Assembly (NCBI GenBank): GCA_900552265.1
Contig: URZE01000001.1
Location: 1 to 64,000, forward strand
DNA from: an uncultured Oscillospiraceae bacterium
GTDB taxonomy: Bacteria; Bacillota; Clostridia; Oscillospirales; Acutalibacteraceae
Direction: 5' to 3'
Length of the DNA: 64,000 nucleotides
A program made the translations under genes and the position numbers. This document shows positions 1 through 7,639 of the stretch, piece after piece. The notes under the pieces were generated by a model that saw only the letters and a list, made by a program, of their open reading frames with translations, did not search any database and was not told the origin of the DNA. Position 1 is the stretch's first letter. The number at the start of each line of letters is the position of its first letter.

Positions 1-124
1 TAAATGACTTGCGCACGAATCTTCTTGACCAGGGTTCGTCATTTGACTGATATTAGCTAACGATTGGTTTAAATGACTTGCGCACGAATCTTCTTGACCA
101 GGGTTCGTCATTTGACTGATATTA
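1..124. repeat. 69-bp tandem direct repeat within the coding sequence
   Basis: A 55-base stretch at 1-55 recurs exactly at 70-124, giving a period of 69 bases (23 codons). The intervening bases continue the coding unit. Exact nucleotide identity, not just protein similarity, points to recent duplication or ongoing copy-number change. The array probably continues left of the window. Confidence 0.9.
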
Positions 125-231
125 TTAGCAACTGAAGCTACTCTTATGCACATAACAGCTATAGAGACAGCCGCAGCAGTACATGCAGTAAGCAACGCTA
201 CTTTTAGAAATGGTTGAATTTTATCATACAT
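1..231 (-). CDS. Tandem-repeat membrane or secreted protein, C-terminus beyond window
   Basis: An open frame starts at ATG 231-229 and stays open to the left window edge (77 codons). Reading the minus strand, an AGAGG-type ribosome binding site precedes the start. Residues about 8-32 form one hydrophobic segment rich in Ala, Val, Leu and Ile, so it is a signal peptide or membrane anchor. From about residue 36 the protein consists of a 23-residue unit (NISQMTNPGQEDSCASHLNQ followed by SLA) repeated in tandem; one full unit and most of a second are visible. Each unit holds one Cys. It lies 52 bases downstream of nth on the same strand and may share its transcript. I do not recognise the family. 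The total length and repeat number cannot be seen. Confidence 0.7.
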   Translation of the reverse strand, partial: MYDKIQPFLKVALLTACTAAAVSIAVMCIRVASVANNISQMTNPGQEDSCASHLNQSLANISQMTNPGQEDSCASHL

Positions 232-283
232 AATTCTTACCTCTTAGTAAAATATTTATTAACATGACTTTATTGTAACACAG

Positions 284-931
284 TTAAGGTTTATTGTCAA
301 TATTGTTAACAAAATAATTGCATATATTTTTTAAATGGCAATCGTTACATTTGGGAGAACGGGCCGTGCAAATAGTTCTTCCATGGGCAATTACTCTGTG
401 ACAAAAATCAATCATGTCAGGAGGATAAATTAAATTTTTCATTATATTTTCGATTTGAATTGCATTTTTACTGTTATGAAATCCTAACCGTTTAGTAATT
501 CGTATAAAGTGAGTATCCACAATTATTGCGGGGCGATTAAACATTTCTCCTAAAAATAAATTAGCTGTTTTTCGTCCTATTCCGGGAAGTGAAGTAAGGT
601 CACGAAGATTATCTGGTATTTTTCCTTTAAAATTTTTCTTTATAATTTGGCACATATTTACAATATCTTTGGATTTAATTTTATAAAATCCACATGAATA
701 AATATATTTTTCTAATTCTTCTGGTTTTGCACTTGCAAAATCTTCAAGATTTTTAAATTTTGAAAATAGTGCGGGGGTGACTGAATTTACTCTCGCATCG
801 GTGCATTGTGCGGAAAGACGTATGGATATGAGGAATTCAAGTGGAGTGTTGTATATAAGAGAACAGGAAGCAGTTGGGTAAATTTCCTTTAAAATTTTGA
901 CAGCTGACTGAGCACGTTCTAAATTTGTCAT
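284..931 (-). CDS. nth: Endonuclease III
   Basis: DNA glycosylase/AP lyase that removes oxidised pyrimidines in base-excision repair. The helix-hairpin-helix appears as LPGIGRKTA, with the catalytic Lys in that motif and the catalytic Asp in IIVDTHFIRI. The C-terminal [4Fe-4S] site is intact, with Cys spacing C-x6-C-x2-C-x5-C (from CTARSPKC to HLKNIC). I chose ATG 931 (MTNLERAQ) over the longer open frame to 979 because an AAGGAAG site lies just upstream. The 215-residue length is normal. It is divergent from the lipase gene, with a 118-base intergenic region. Confidence 0.95.
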   Translation of the reverse strand: MTNLERAQSAVKILKEIYPTASCSLIYNTPLEFLISIRLSAQCTDARVNSVTPALFSKFKNLEDFASAKPEELEKYIYSCGFYKIKSKDIVNMCQIIKKNFKGKIPDNLRDLTSLPGIGRKTANLFLGEMFNRPAIIVDTHFIRITKRLGFHNSKNAIQIENIMKNLIYPPDMIDFCHRVIAHGRTICTARSPKCNDCHLKNICNYFVNNIDNKP

Positions 932-1049
932 AATGTGATCTTCCTTTATTAACGTTATGTAATTGAAAGTATATATCAAAGAAAAGTTGTGTCAAATTAA
1001 TTTATTATTTTAAATATCACTTCATATATTTAACGGAGGTGATTCTCAA

Positions 1050-1718
1050 TTGAATAAAAGTACGATAATTAGAATGTTGGAATATTGTGGGATGTCTTAT
1101 ATTAATCATCAGCCGTGTGTAGATGATGAAGAAATTATATTCATAAATGATAAAAAGACAGATGTTCAATGTTTTGTAAGAATTTTTAAAGATACGATGA
1201 CTATTGCATTCCGTGGTTCGGATTCACTAAAAGATTGGAAAGTGGATTCAAAATTTTGGAAAACTGAAGTTCCATACAATAATTACTCATCTAAAATAAG
1301 AGTACACTCAGGTTTTATAAGCACATACAAATCTCAAAATGTTCGTGGAAAAATACATAAGATTGTATCAGACAGAATCAAAAAGATTTATGTTACGGGT
1401 CATTCTTACGGAGCTGCACTTGCAATTTTATGTGCAGTGGATTTGGAGTATAATTTTCCTGATAAAAGTTATGAAGTGGTAGTTTTTGGTTGCCCAAGAG
1501 TGGGGAACAGTGCATTTAAAAAATCGTATAACTTGAGAATTTTTAAAACTTTGAGAGTTGAAAATAAAAATGATATCGTTCCGAAAGTTCCGTTTGCTTT
1601 TTTGGGATATAGGCATGTAGGTGCAAAAATGACTATCGGAAAGAACAATTTTTTAAGGCCGTTTTCAATGAAAAAACATAGTCTACAGGAGTATTATTCA
1701 AGTATATGGGATGTTTAA
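1050..1718 (+). CDS. Class 3 lipase family protein (alpha/beta hydrolase)
   Basis: Predicted ester hydrolase of the fungal-type (class 3) lipase family. The nucleophile elbow is GHSYG in VTGHSYGAALAI. The likely acid is in KNDIVPKVP and the likely His in GYRHVG, in the order expected for this family. No signal peptide is visible, so it is probably cytoplasmic. Translation begins at TTG 1050, seven bases after a GGAGGTGAT site. It is 222 residues, shorter than many secreted lipases, but the catalytic core is complete. The substrate cannot be told from sequence. Confidence 0.85.
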   Translation: MNKSTIIRMLEYCGMSYINHQPCVDDEEIIFINDKKTDVQCFVRIFKDTMTIAFRGSDSLKDWKVDSKFWKTEVPYNNYSSKIRVHSGFISTYKSQNVRGKIHKIVSDRIKKIYVTGHSYGAALAILCAVDLEYNFPDKSYEVVVFGCPRVGNSAFKKSYNLRIFKTLRVENKNDIVPKVPFAFLGYRHVGAKMTIGKNNFLRPFSMKKHSLQEYYSSIWDV

Positions 1719-1900
1719 GAATTTTTCTGTTACTTTTGTGTTTAGTAACATTAGTGTGCGTGATTTTCGGAATGGGATTTATATTATTTTTTGTGTTAAA
1801 ATTAATGTTTTGTTGCTTTTTCCCAATATTGTCTAAATGCGGATTCATTTTTATTGTTTTGGGGATAATAATATTTTTTATTTTTGATCTCGTCAGGTAA
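1706..1900 (+). CDS. Possible 64-residue hydrophobic protein
   Basis: A short open frame begins inside the last codons of the lipase gene (13-base overlap) and runs 99 bases into the convergent rarA 3' end. The product is almost entirely hydrophobic, with two to three predicted membrane segments and several Cys. An AGGAG lies about 13 bases upstream of the ATG, a poor spacing. It could be a genuine small membrane protein or chance coding in a T-rich strand. I keep it only as a possibility. Confidence 0.25.
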   Translation: MGCLRIFLLLLCLVTLVCVIFGMGFILFFVLKLMFCCFFPILSKCGFIFIVLGIIIFFIFDLVR

Positions 1901-3073
1901 ATATTGCTGATTTACTATGTGATTTTCATAATTGTGAGGGTATAAATATTTTTTGAGATGTAAAGTATCCGTGTTGGAACTATCACAATGAATATTTTTC
2001 AAATGTCTGGGGATATCGTAATTTTTCCCGCTTTTTACGTCTTCGAGTGCTGAATTTACTGCGTTGTATGCGGAATTGGATTTTGGCGAGAGAGCTGCTA
2101 TTATAACTGCGTCTGCGAGAGGAATTCTTGCTTCAGGGAGACCTACTTCACGAGCTATGTCTGTTAAAGATTTGATCGTCGGTATTATGTTGGGATAAGC
2201 AAGACCTACATCTTCACATACACAAATTAAAAGTCTGCGACAAACATTTAAAAGTTCTCCTGCTTCCAAGAGACGGGCGAGGTAATATATTGAGGCATGA
2301 GGATCAGAACCTCGGATTGATTTTTGAAATGCGGAAAGCAAATCATAATGGTCGTCTCCGGTTTTATTGTAACCTGTAAATGAATTTTTTTCTAAACTGT
2401 TCAAAATATCGATATCATCCAGAACTTTTGTGTTATTTTCGGATTCGCAAGCAGAAAAACAGATTTCAAGCGTATTTATTGCTCGTCTTACATCACCTTG
2501 TGAAAGTGAAGAAATTCGGTTAAGTGTTTTCTCTGATATTTGAATATTTATTTTTTGCTCTTTTTCTAAAAAATTTACAGCTCTTATCAGAGCCTTATTT
2601 ATTTCAACTATTGATGCACGTTTAAACTCAAATACTTGTGAACGACTTAAAACTGCACCGAATATGTAAAAGTACGGATTTTCGGTAGTGGAAGCTATAA
2701 GTGTGATTTTCCCATTTTCCATAAATTCTAATAGTGATTGTTGTTGCTTTTTGTTGAAATACTGTATTTCATCGATATAAAGTAGTATACCTGTCGGGGC
2801 CGTTATCGGATTTATTTGAGATATAATGTTTTTTATGTCAGAAAGAGAAGCTGATGTTGCATTAATTTTATAAAATTTTTTGTCGGTTTGTTTTGAAATT
2901 ATTTGAGCTGCAGTAGTTTTTCCAGTTCCGGGAGGTCCGTAAAAAATCATATTTGGAATACTTTGAGATTTTATCATTCTTTCAAAAAAATTATTGTTTC
3001 CGAAAATTTTTTCTTGTCCTACTATTTCGCTTAATTTTTGAGGTCTGAGCCTTTCGGCTAATGGTGGAACCAT
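1802..3073 (-). CDS. rarA: Replication-associated recombination protein A (AAA+ ATPase)
   Basis: RarA/MgsA/WRNIP1 family AAA+ ATPase that acts at stalled replication forks. Seen: the N-terminal PPLAERLRP signature, Walker A GPPGTGKTTAA (about residues 45-55), Walker B LLYIDEIQ, the Arg-rich sensor region SQGDVRRAINTLE, and the C-terminal tetramerisation region with GSDPHASIYYLARLLEAGE. A GGGAGA site precedes ATG 3073. Length of 423 residues matches the family. The terminal residues overlap the doubtful small frame on the other strand. Confidence 0.95.
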   Translation of the reverse strand: MVPPLAERLRPQKLSEIVGQEKIFGNNNFFERMIKSQSIPNMIFYGPPGTGKTTAAQIISKQTDKKFYKINATSASLSDIKNIISQINPITAPTGILLYIDEIQYFNKKQQQSLLEFMENGKITLIASTTENPYFYIFGAVLSRSQVFEFKRASIVEINKALIRAVNFLEKEQKINIQISEKTLNRISSLSQGDVRRAINTLEICFSACESENNTKVLDDIDILNSLEKNSFTGYNKTGDDHYDLLSAFQKSIRGSDPHASIYYLARLLEAGELLNVCRRLLICVCEDVGLAYPNIIPTIKSLTDIAREVGLPEARIPLADAVIIAALSPKSNSAYNAVNSALEDVKSGKNYDIPRHLKNIHCDSSNTDTLHLKKYLYPHNYENHIVNQQYLPDEIKNKKYYYPQNNKNESAFRQYWEKATKH

Positions 3074-3105
3074 AAATTTTCTCCCATTACAAAAAATAAA
3101 ATTGT

Positions 3106-3135
3106 TTTACAAATTTCTTTAAAATATATTATAAT
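3106..3135 (+). promoter_or_regulatory. Sigma-A type promoter for the queH unit
   Basis: TTTACA at 3106-3111 and TATAAT at 3130-3135 with an 18-base spacer, in the intergenic region between divergent rarA and the small membrane protein gene at 3204. By position it would drive 3204-4595, which ends at a clear terminator. Confidence 0.6.
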
Positions 3136-3203
3136 ATCAATAAAAGCAAAAATAAAGTGCGTAAAACGCTTAATAAACAGTAGGAAAGAGGAAACATAAA
3201 TTT

Positions 3204-3476
3204 ATGGAATTATTTAATTTTATTAACAGTGAATCAATGTGGACGGTTTTGTCGTGGATAATGTCAGCGATTGCATTGGCTGGTACTTTGATGAATGCGG
3301 AAAGAAATAAGTGGGGCTTTGCTTTTTGGCTAATTTCTAATTTATATATGAGTATAAGGTTTTTTGTGATTGGCGAATATGCTCAAAGTGCTTTGTTTTT
3401 TATTTATTTTCTTTTGGCAATACGAGGAATTTTTTCTTGGACAAAGAAGGAACAACAAGATTCCAAAAATTCATAG
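3204..3476 (+). CDS. Small three-helix membrane protein, PnuC/SemiSWEET-sized
   Basis: 90-residue integral membrane protein with three predicted helices: about residues 12-32, 38-57 and 61-80. The third has a Gly-Ile-Phe-Ser-Trp end and the second carries Trp and Asn-Leu-Tyr, features recalling half-size PnuC or SemiSWEET-type transporters. This resemblance is weak, and no substrate can be assigned. A GAGG site lies 12 bases upstream of ATG. It is 27 bases upstream of queH on the same strand and probably cotranscribed with it. Confidence 0.65.
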   Translation: MELFNFINSESMWTVLSWIMSAIALAGTLMNAERNKWGFAFWLISNLYMSIRFFVIGEYAQSALFFIYFLLAIRGIFSWTKKEQQDSKNS

Positions 3477-3503
3477 ATTTTATATTGTTAGAGGAATAAA
3501 TTT

Positions 3504-4595
3504 ATGAAAGTTCTTTTACATACATGCTGTGCTCCTTGTTCAATAAAATGTATTAAAAAGTTAAAAGATGATAATATAAATCCCACAGTATTTTGGTATA
3601 ATCCCAATATTCACCCTTTTAAAGAATATCAAATTCGTAGAGACACTCTGATAAAATATGTTAAAAACAATAATATTGATTATCTGGAACATCATGAATA
3701 CGGTTTAAGGCATTTTATTTCAGATATTTATCCGTATATGGGGAAAGAAAGATGTGAGTTTTGTTACGAAATGAGACTCTCCAAAACTGCAGAGTATGCA
3801 AAAAAAATTGGTTTTGACGCATTTTCGACAACTCTTTTGATAAGTCCTTATCAAAGGCATGAAATGATTAAGAAAATCGGTGAAAAGTTTGAAAAAAAAT
3901 ATAATATAAAATTTTTATACAGAGACTTTCGCCCTTATTTTTCGGATGGACAAGATGAAGCGCGTAAAATGAATTTTTATATGCAAAAATATTGTGGGTG
4001 CATTTTTAGTGAAGAAGACAGATATATTGGTGAAATTGTGAATTATTCGGAAAAAAGTTCTCCTGTTAAACTTCTAAAACCTTCAACAATGTTCAAAAAT
4101 CAAATTATGAAATATAGGGAAATATTTTTAGAAACAGGTGAAATTTTTCATGGTTGTTCAGGTTTAGAAGAATGTGAAACTTATGAAAAGTGGGTTAATT
4201 TTGAAGAAAGACTTCGAGCAAAGTATGTAGATAATTATGTTCCGTCGACTCTGTACCTTGCAATAAGAAAATCAGATAATAAACTTATCGGTATGGTTGA
4301 TTTAAGATTGAAATTGACTGAATTTTTAGAAAAATTTGCTGGGAATATAGGATATAGTGTTTTGCCCGAGGAGAGGGGAAAGGGCCATGGAAAAGAAATA
4401 CTTAAATTAATACTTCTCAAATGTAAGAAATATGGAATGGAAAAAGTTTTGGTGATGTGTGATAAATCCAATATTGCTTCGTCAAAAGTGATAACATCCA
4501 ATGGTGGAATTTTAAAAAATGAAGTAGAAGTTGAAGATAAAATGAATTGGAGTAAATCCGGGATAATTTTGAGGTACAGTATAGATATAAAGTAA
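3504..4595 (+). CDS. queH: Epoxyqueuosine reductase QueH fused to a GNAT acetyltransferase domain
   Basis: Residues 1 to about 195 are QueH (DUF208), the last step of queuosine tRNA modification. The Fe-S and catalytic cysteines are visible in LLHTCCAPCS, ERCEFCYEM and KYCGCIF. From about residue 195 to 363 a GNAT N-acetyltransferase domain follows, with the acetyl-CoA-binding pattern EERGKGHGKEILKLIL and a typical C-terminal region (KSNIASSKVITSNGG). No stop codon or internal start with a ribosome binding site separates the halves. QueH is normally a single domain of about 180-220 residues, so this is a fusion. Whether the acetyltransferase acts on tRNA, on protein or on a small molecule is unknown. 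Start ATG 3504 follows an AGAGG site. Confidence 0.9.
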   Translation: MKVLLHTCCAPCSIKCIKKLKDDNINPTVFWYNPNIHPFKEYQIRRDTLIKYVKNNNIDYLEHHEYGLRHFISDIYPYMGKERCEFCYEMRLSKTAEYAKKIGFDAFSTTLLISPYQRHEMIKKIGEKFEKKYNIKFLYRDFRPYFSDGQDEARKMNFYMQKYCGCIFSEEDRYIGEIVNYSEKSSPVKLLKPSTMFKNQIMKYREIFLETGEIFHGCSGLEECETYEKWVNFEERLRAKYVDNYVPSTLYLAIRKSDNKLIGMVDLRLKLTEFLEKFAGNIGYSVLPEERGKGHGKEILKLILLKCKKYGMEKVLVMCDKSNIASSKVITSNGGILKNEVEVEDKMNWSKSGIILRYSIDIK

Positions 4596-4600
4596 AACAG

Positions 4601-4629
4601 CCCGCCGAATTTAATCGGCAGGTTTTTTT
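4601..4629 (+). terminator. Rho-independent terminator after queH
   Basis: GC-rich stem CCCGCCGA / TCGGCAGG with one C-A mismatch, a six-base AT loop, and a run of seven T. It ends the transcript of 3204-4595 and separates it from the convergent ireB gene. Confidence 0.85.
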
Positions 4630-4655
4630 GTAAAATTTAATGTTAATATAAAATT

Positions 4656-4901
4656 TTAATTACCAATGTAAGATTTAATTAACATTTTAAGAAGCTCGTA
4701 CCTATCTATTTTTTGGATAAGATTTCTGGCATTATTATGAGTAGTAATGTATGTCGGGTCATCGGAAAGTATGTATCCGGCAATTTGATTTATGGGGTCA
4801 TAACCATTTTCCATCAAAGCGTCGTAAACCAATGTTAAAATTGTTTTAGCGTTGTTTTCTTTGTTGTTCCCCAGAGAAAAAGTTATGGTTTTGTCGTTCA
4901 T
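4656..4901 (-). CDS. ireB: IreB family regulatory phosphoprotein (UPF0297)
   Basis: Small cytoplasmic regulator, in Enterococcus a substrate of the PASTA kinase IreK affecting cephalosporin tolerance. The family signature is clear: VYDALMENGYDPINQIAGYI, then SDDPTYITTHNNARNLI and a C-terminal LLKMLIKSYI. Length of 81 residues is typical. AAGGTGAT precedes ATG 4901. It is downstream of aroQ on the same strand. The usual partners (alaS upstream, ruvX downstream) are absent. A PASTA kinase is encoded at 33798. Confidence 0.93.
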   Translation of the reverse strand: MNDKTITFSLGNNKENNAKTILTLVYDALMENGYDPINQIAGYILSDDPTYITTHNNARNLIQKIDRYELLKMLIKSYIGN

Positions 4902-4933
4902 TTAAATCACCTTATATTATTTTAAAATTTGTA

Positions 4934-5371
4934 CTAAATCAGTTCTTTGAGTGCCCTAAGAGCGAGAAAATAGCTGTTTTTTCCAAATCCGGCTATTTGA
5001 CCGGCACAAACTTCAGATAAAATTGAATGACGTCTGAACTCTTCGCGCGCATATATACGTGTCATGTGTGCTTCAACAAAGGGAATTTTTACGAATGAAA
5101 TTGCATCACGAAGGGAATAGCTGTAGTAACACAGTGCTCCGGCATTTATTATTCCGCCTTCGTATTTTTCTTTTGATTCATGAATTTTGTCTATAAGAGC
5201 ACCTTCCCAGTTTGATTGAAAAACCTCGCAATTAAGACCCAAATTTTCTCCTTGAGATACTATTTGAGAGGTTATACTTTCAGCAGTTTCTTCGCCGTAA
5301 ATACCTTTTTCTCGAAGTCCTGTCATGTTTAAATTTGGTCCGAGAAGAATTATTACATTTTTCTTTCTCAC
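4934..5371 (-). CDS. aroQ: Type II 3-dehydroquinate dehydratase
   Basis: Third step of the shikimate pathway, dehydrating 3-dehydroquinate. Seen: GPNLNMTG, the flexible-loop Tyr in KGIYGEET, the Asn of NAGALCYYS, the catalytic His in FVEAHMTR, and the Arg pair in AREEFRRHS. Several signature positions differ from the consensus: NAGA for NPGA, CYYS for THTS, HMTR for HLSN. The key catalytic residues remain. The start is uncertain: GTG 5371 has a GGTGA five bases upstream, while ATG 5383 in the same frame has no ribosome binding site. It sits 31 bases after yqeG. Confidence 0.88.
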   Translation of the reverse strand: MRKKNVIILLGPNLNMTGLREKGIYGEETAESITSQIVSQGENLGLNCEVFQSNWEGALIDKIHESKEKYEGGIINAGALCYYSYSLRDAISFVKIPFVEAHMTRIYAREEFRRHSILSEVCAGQIAGFGKNSYFLALRALKELI

Positions 5372-5402
5372 GAAACTCACCATCCAAAAATTATTTTTGC
5401 AC

Positions 5403-5909
5403 TTAATTAAAAGAGTTATATTTTAAGTTTAACTTTTTTCTTATGGGTCGTTCTAAAAACCTTTTAATTTTAAGCAAAACAGTTTTACTTGGACTTACGG
5501 GATCCACAAGTACTGATTTCATTTTCAAAAAGTTGGCTCCTGTTATATCGGTGAAGATTTGGTCGCCTATTACAAGAATTTCATTTGATGGAATTTCTAA
5601 TTTTTTTACTGCTTTTTTGATACCGAAAGGAAGCGGTTTTAATCCCATGGATATGTAAGTAAGATTTAATTGTTCGGCAAATTTAGCCACTCGATTTTTA
5701 AAATTGTTGGAAACGAGTATTATTTTTATTCCGAATTTTTTGAGCTTATCCATCCACTCAAGTATATATTGATCAGGAGTAGGATATCCATGTGGAACGA
5801 GAGTGTCATCTATGTCTAAAATAATTCCATGAAAATTATTTTTAATTAGAAATTCACCGGTTATTTCTGTAACTTTTCGAGCATTGTAAGTAGGCTTAAA
5901 AACGGACAT
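5403..5909 (-). CDS. YqeG family HAD phosphatase (subfamily IIIA)
   Basis: HAD superfamily IIIA hydrolase. Motif I is DIDDTLVPH (about residues 32-40), motif II is LVSNN, and motif III/IV is VIGDQIFTDITGAN. The 168-residue length fits YqeG; the natural substrate of the family is poorly defined. Start ATG 5909 follows a GGAGGT site. The order yqeG-aroQ is a common clostridial neighbourhood, so these two are probably one transcript. Confidence 0.9.
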   Translation of the reverse strand: MSVFKPTYNARKVTEITGEFLIKNNFHGIILDIDDTLVPHGYPTPDQYILEWMDKLKKFGIKIILVSNNFKNRVAKFAEQLNLTYISMGLKPLPFGIKKAVKKLEIPSNEILVIGDQIFTDITGANFLKMKSVLVDPVSPSKTVLLKIKRFLERPIRKKLNLKYNSFN

Positions 5910-5958
5910 TCAGGACCTCCGAAAAATTTTTGTTAAAAGAATGATAACTGCACACATT

Positions 5959-5988
5959 TCCCCCTCAGGCACAGAGCATTGAGGGGGA
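5959..5988 (-). other. 9-bp GC-rich inverted repeat between rpsU and yqeG
   Basis: TCCCCCTCA pairs perfectly with TGAGGGGGA around a 12-base loop. On the minus strand, the direction of both flanking genes, the stem is followed by AAATGTG and not a T run. It is therefore either a weak terminator or attenuator after rpsU or an RNA-stability element. Confidence 0.5.
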
Positions 5989-6014
5989 CAAATTTTTAAA
6001 AATAAATCAAAGTA

Positions 6015-6323
6015 CTATCTTGCACTTCTGACTCGGTAGTTGTTTTTGTTGTGCCTTCTGGCCTCTTTGGACTTCTTTTTACGCTTGACGGAGGGTTTAT
6101 CGTAAGCTTCTCTTTTTCTTATTTCGGAAATTATTCCGGAACTCTGTTTTTTGAAATTTCTGAGCTTGATGTCAAACGACTCAGTCTTTTTTCTACCTAC
6201 TGTTTCCTTATTTTTACCAGTATCAACATCTGTTTCGGATGAAGCTGATAAATCTTTATCGCACTGAATTTCAGTTTGTTCGATTTGACTTTCAATTTCC
6301 TCTGTTTTGATTTCCTCTGACAT
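6015..6323 (-). CDS. rpsU: Ribosomal protein bS21 with an acidic N-terminal extension
   Basis: The C-terminal half matches bS21: FDIKLRNFKKQ, EIRKREAYDKPSVKRKKK and the basic EARRHNKN tail. bS21 is normally about 57-60 residues. Here about 45 extra residues precede it, rich in Glu, Asp, Ser and Thr, with a net negative charge. The extension is real by sequence: AGGAGGGA lies six bases before ATG 6323, and no comparable site precedes an internal start. bS21 binds the 30S platform near the anti-Shine-Dalgarno region of 16S rRNA. What the extension does is unknown. Confidence 0.88.
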   Translation of the reverse strand: MSEEIKTEEIESQIEQTEIQCDKDLSASSETDVDTGKNKETVGRKKTESFDIKLRNFKKQSSGIISEIRKREAYDKPSVKRKKKSKEARRHNKNNYRVRSAR

Positions 6324-6548
6324 TTACTTCCCTCCTATCTGCATCTAAGCAGGGGTTTATGTATCAAAAATATATTGAAATCAATCAAAATGACTCAATA
6401 TTTAAACACACAATGGGTATTATATATTACTTTTATATTTGTTGTCAAGATATACTATTTTTCTTTTTAAAAAAAGACTAAGATGTTTTATATCACAATT
6501 GAATTAAACTAAGTAGAAAATACTTTTATCATCTAACTGTTAAAAATA

Positions 6549-6577
6549 TTTACACAAATTACTTTAACATATATAAT
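6549..6577 (+). promoter_or_regulatory. Sigma-A type promoter of the glycopolymer operon
   Basis: TTTACA at 6549-6554 and TATAAT at 6572-6577 with the ideal 17-base spacer, 39 bases upstream of the first glycosyltransferase start. The rest of the 292-base gap between rpsU and 6616 is AT-rich with nothing else recognisable. Confidence 0.7.
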
Positions 6578-6615
6578 CTAAATTACAAACTAAAATTAAC
6601 GTTAAGAGGAATGTT

Positions 6616-7605
6616 ATGGACTTAAAAAATGTATCGGTTGTAATCCCTGTGTTGAATGAAGAAAAATATATAGAAAATTGTTTAGATTCGCTTTTGTCCC
6701 AACAGTACCCGAGAGAGCATCTTGAAATATTACTTGTTGATGGAAATTCCGATGATAATACTGTTTCTATAATAAAAAATTATACTGATCGATACAGTTT
6801 CATAAAACTTTATTCTAATCCTAATAAAACGGTTCAGTATGCATTGAATATCGGTATAAAAAAGGCTATGGGAGAATATATTGTGCGAATGGATGCTCAT
6901 GCATGGTATGCTCCGGATTATATTTCGAAGTGCGTGGAGTATCTTCAAAAAACAGGTGCATCTAATGTTGGTGGTCCTACAGTTGTGAGAGGTAATTCTC
7001 CTACTCAAAAAATAATAGCTGCAGCTTATCATTCTCCGTTTGCATTGGGTGGAAGTCGTCACTACGAAGAAGAGTTTGAAGGTTATGCAGATACCGTTGC
7101 ATGGGGGTCTTTCAAGAAGCAAACTCTTGTTGATATAGGAATGTACGATGAAAGACTTCCACGCAGCGAGGACGATGATTTGAATTTTCGAATAACGCAA
7201 AGCGGAGGAAAAATTTTTATAACACCCGAGATAAAAAGTATTTATTATCCAAAAGACAGTTTTAAAAAATTATTTAAACAGTATTTTGATTATGGAATGT
7301 GGAAAGTTGCAGTAATCAAGAAGCACAAAAAACCTTTGCGAATTGCACACTTGATACCAATGTGTTTTGTTGCTTTTTTGATTCTTTTTGGAATATTATC
7401 TGTTTTTTTCGGGATTTTTCGTGGAATATTTTTCTTAGGAATTCTGTCATATTTACTTGCTGATTTTTATTTTTCTTTTAAGAGTAAATATGTGGTGAAT
7501 TTTGTTGATGAAATTAAACTTATGTGGACGCATTTTGTTATCCATGTTTCTTATGGTATGGGATTTTGGGTAGGAATTTTTAAATTTTTAGATACGAAGT
7601 GGTAA
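6616..7605 (+). CDS. Family 2 glycosyltransferase with C-terminal membrane helices (ExoA-like)
   Basis: GT-A fold sugar transferase, first gene of the surface-polymer operon. The N-terminal VSVVIPVLNEEKYIENCLDS is the GT2 start, followed by the donor-site LLVDGNSDDNT, the DxD-like RMDAHAWY and the SEDDDLNFR acceptor-side motif. After about residue 245 two to three hydrophobic segments anchor it in the membrane. The layout resembles ExoA-type succinoglycan glucosyltransferases. The sugar and acceptor cannot be deduced. Start ATG 6616 follows AGAGGAA. Confidence 0.85.
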   Translation: MDLKNVSVVIPVLNEEKYIENCLDSLLSQQYPREHLEILLVDGNSDDNTVSIIKNYTDRYSFIKLYSNPNKTVQYALNIGIKKAMGEYIVRMDAHAWYAPDYISKCVEYLQKTGASNVGGPTVVRGNSPTQKIIAAAYHSPFALGGSRHYEEEFEGYADTVAWGSFKKQTLVDIGMYDERLPRSEDDDLNFRITQSGGKIFITPEIKSIYYPKDSFKKLFKQYFDYGMWKVAVIKKHKKPLRIAHLIPMCFVAFLILFGILSVFFGIFRGIFFLGILSYLLADFYFSFKSKYVVNFVDEIKLMWTHFVIHVSYGMGFWVGIFKFLDTKW

Positions 7606-7639
7606 GATACCTATTTCTGAAAGGATGTGATAGAGTTTT

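Noticed and set aside
1..124. CRISPR array at the left edge
   Set aside because: The repeat is 55+ bases in a continuous reading frame with no variable spacer; it is a coding tandem repeat.
5959..5988. Hairpin between rpsU and yqeG as a true terminator
   Set aside because: No T run follows on the minus strand; recorded only as an inverted repeat.
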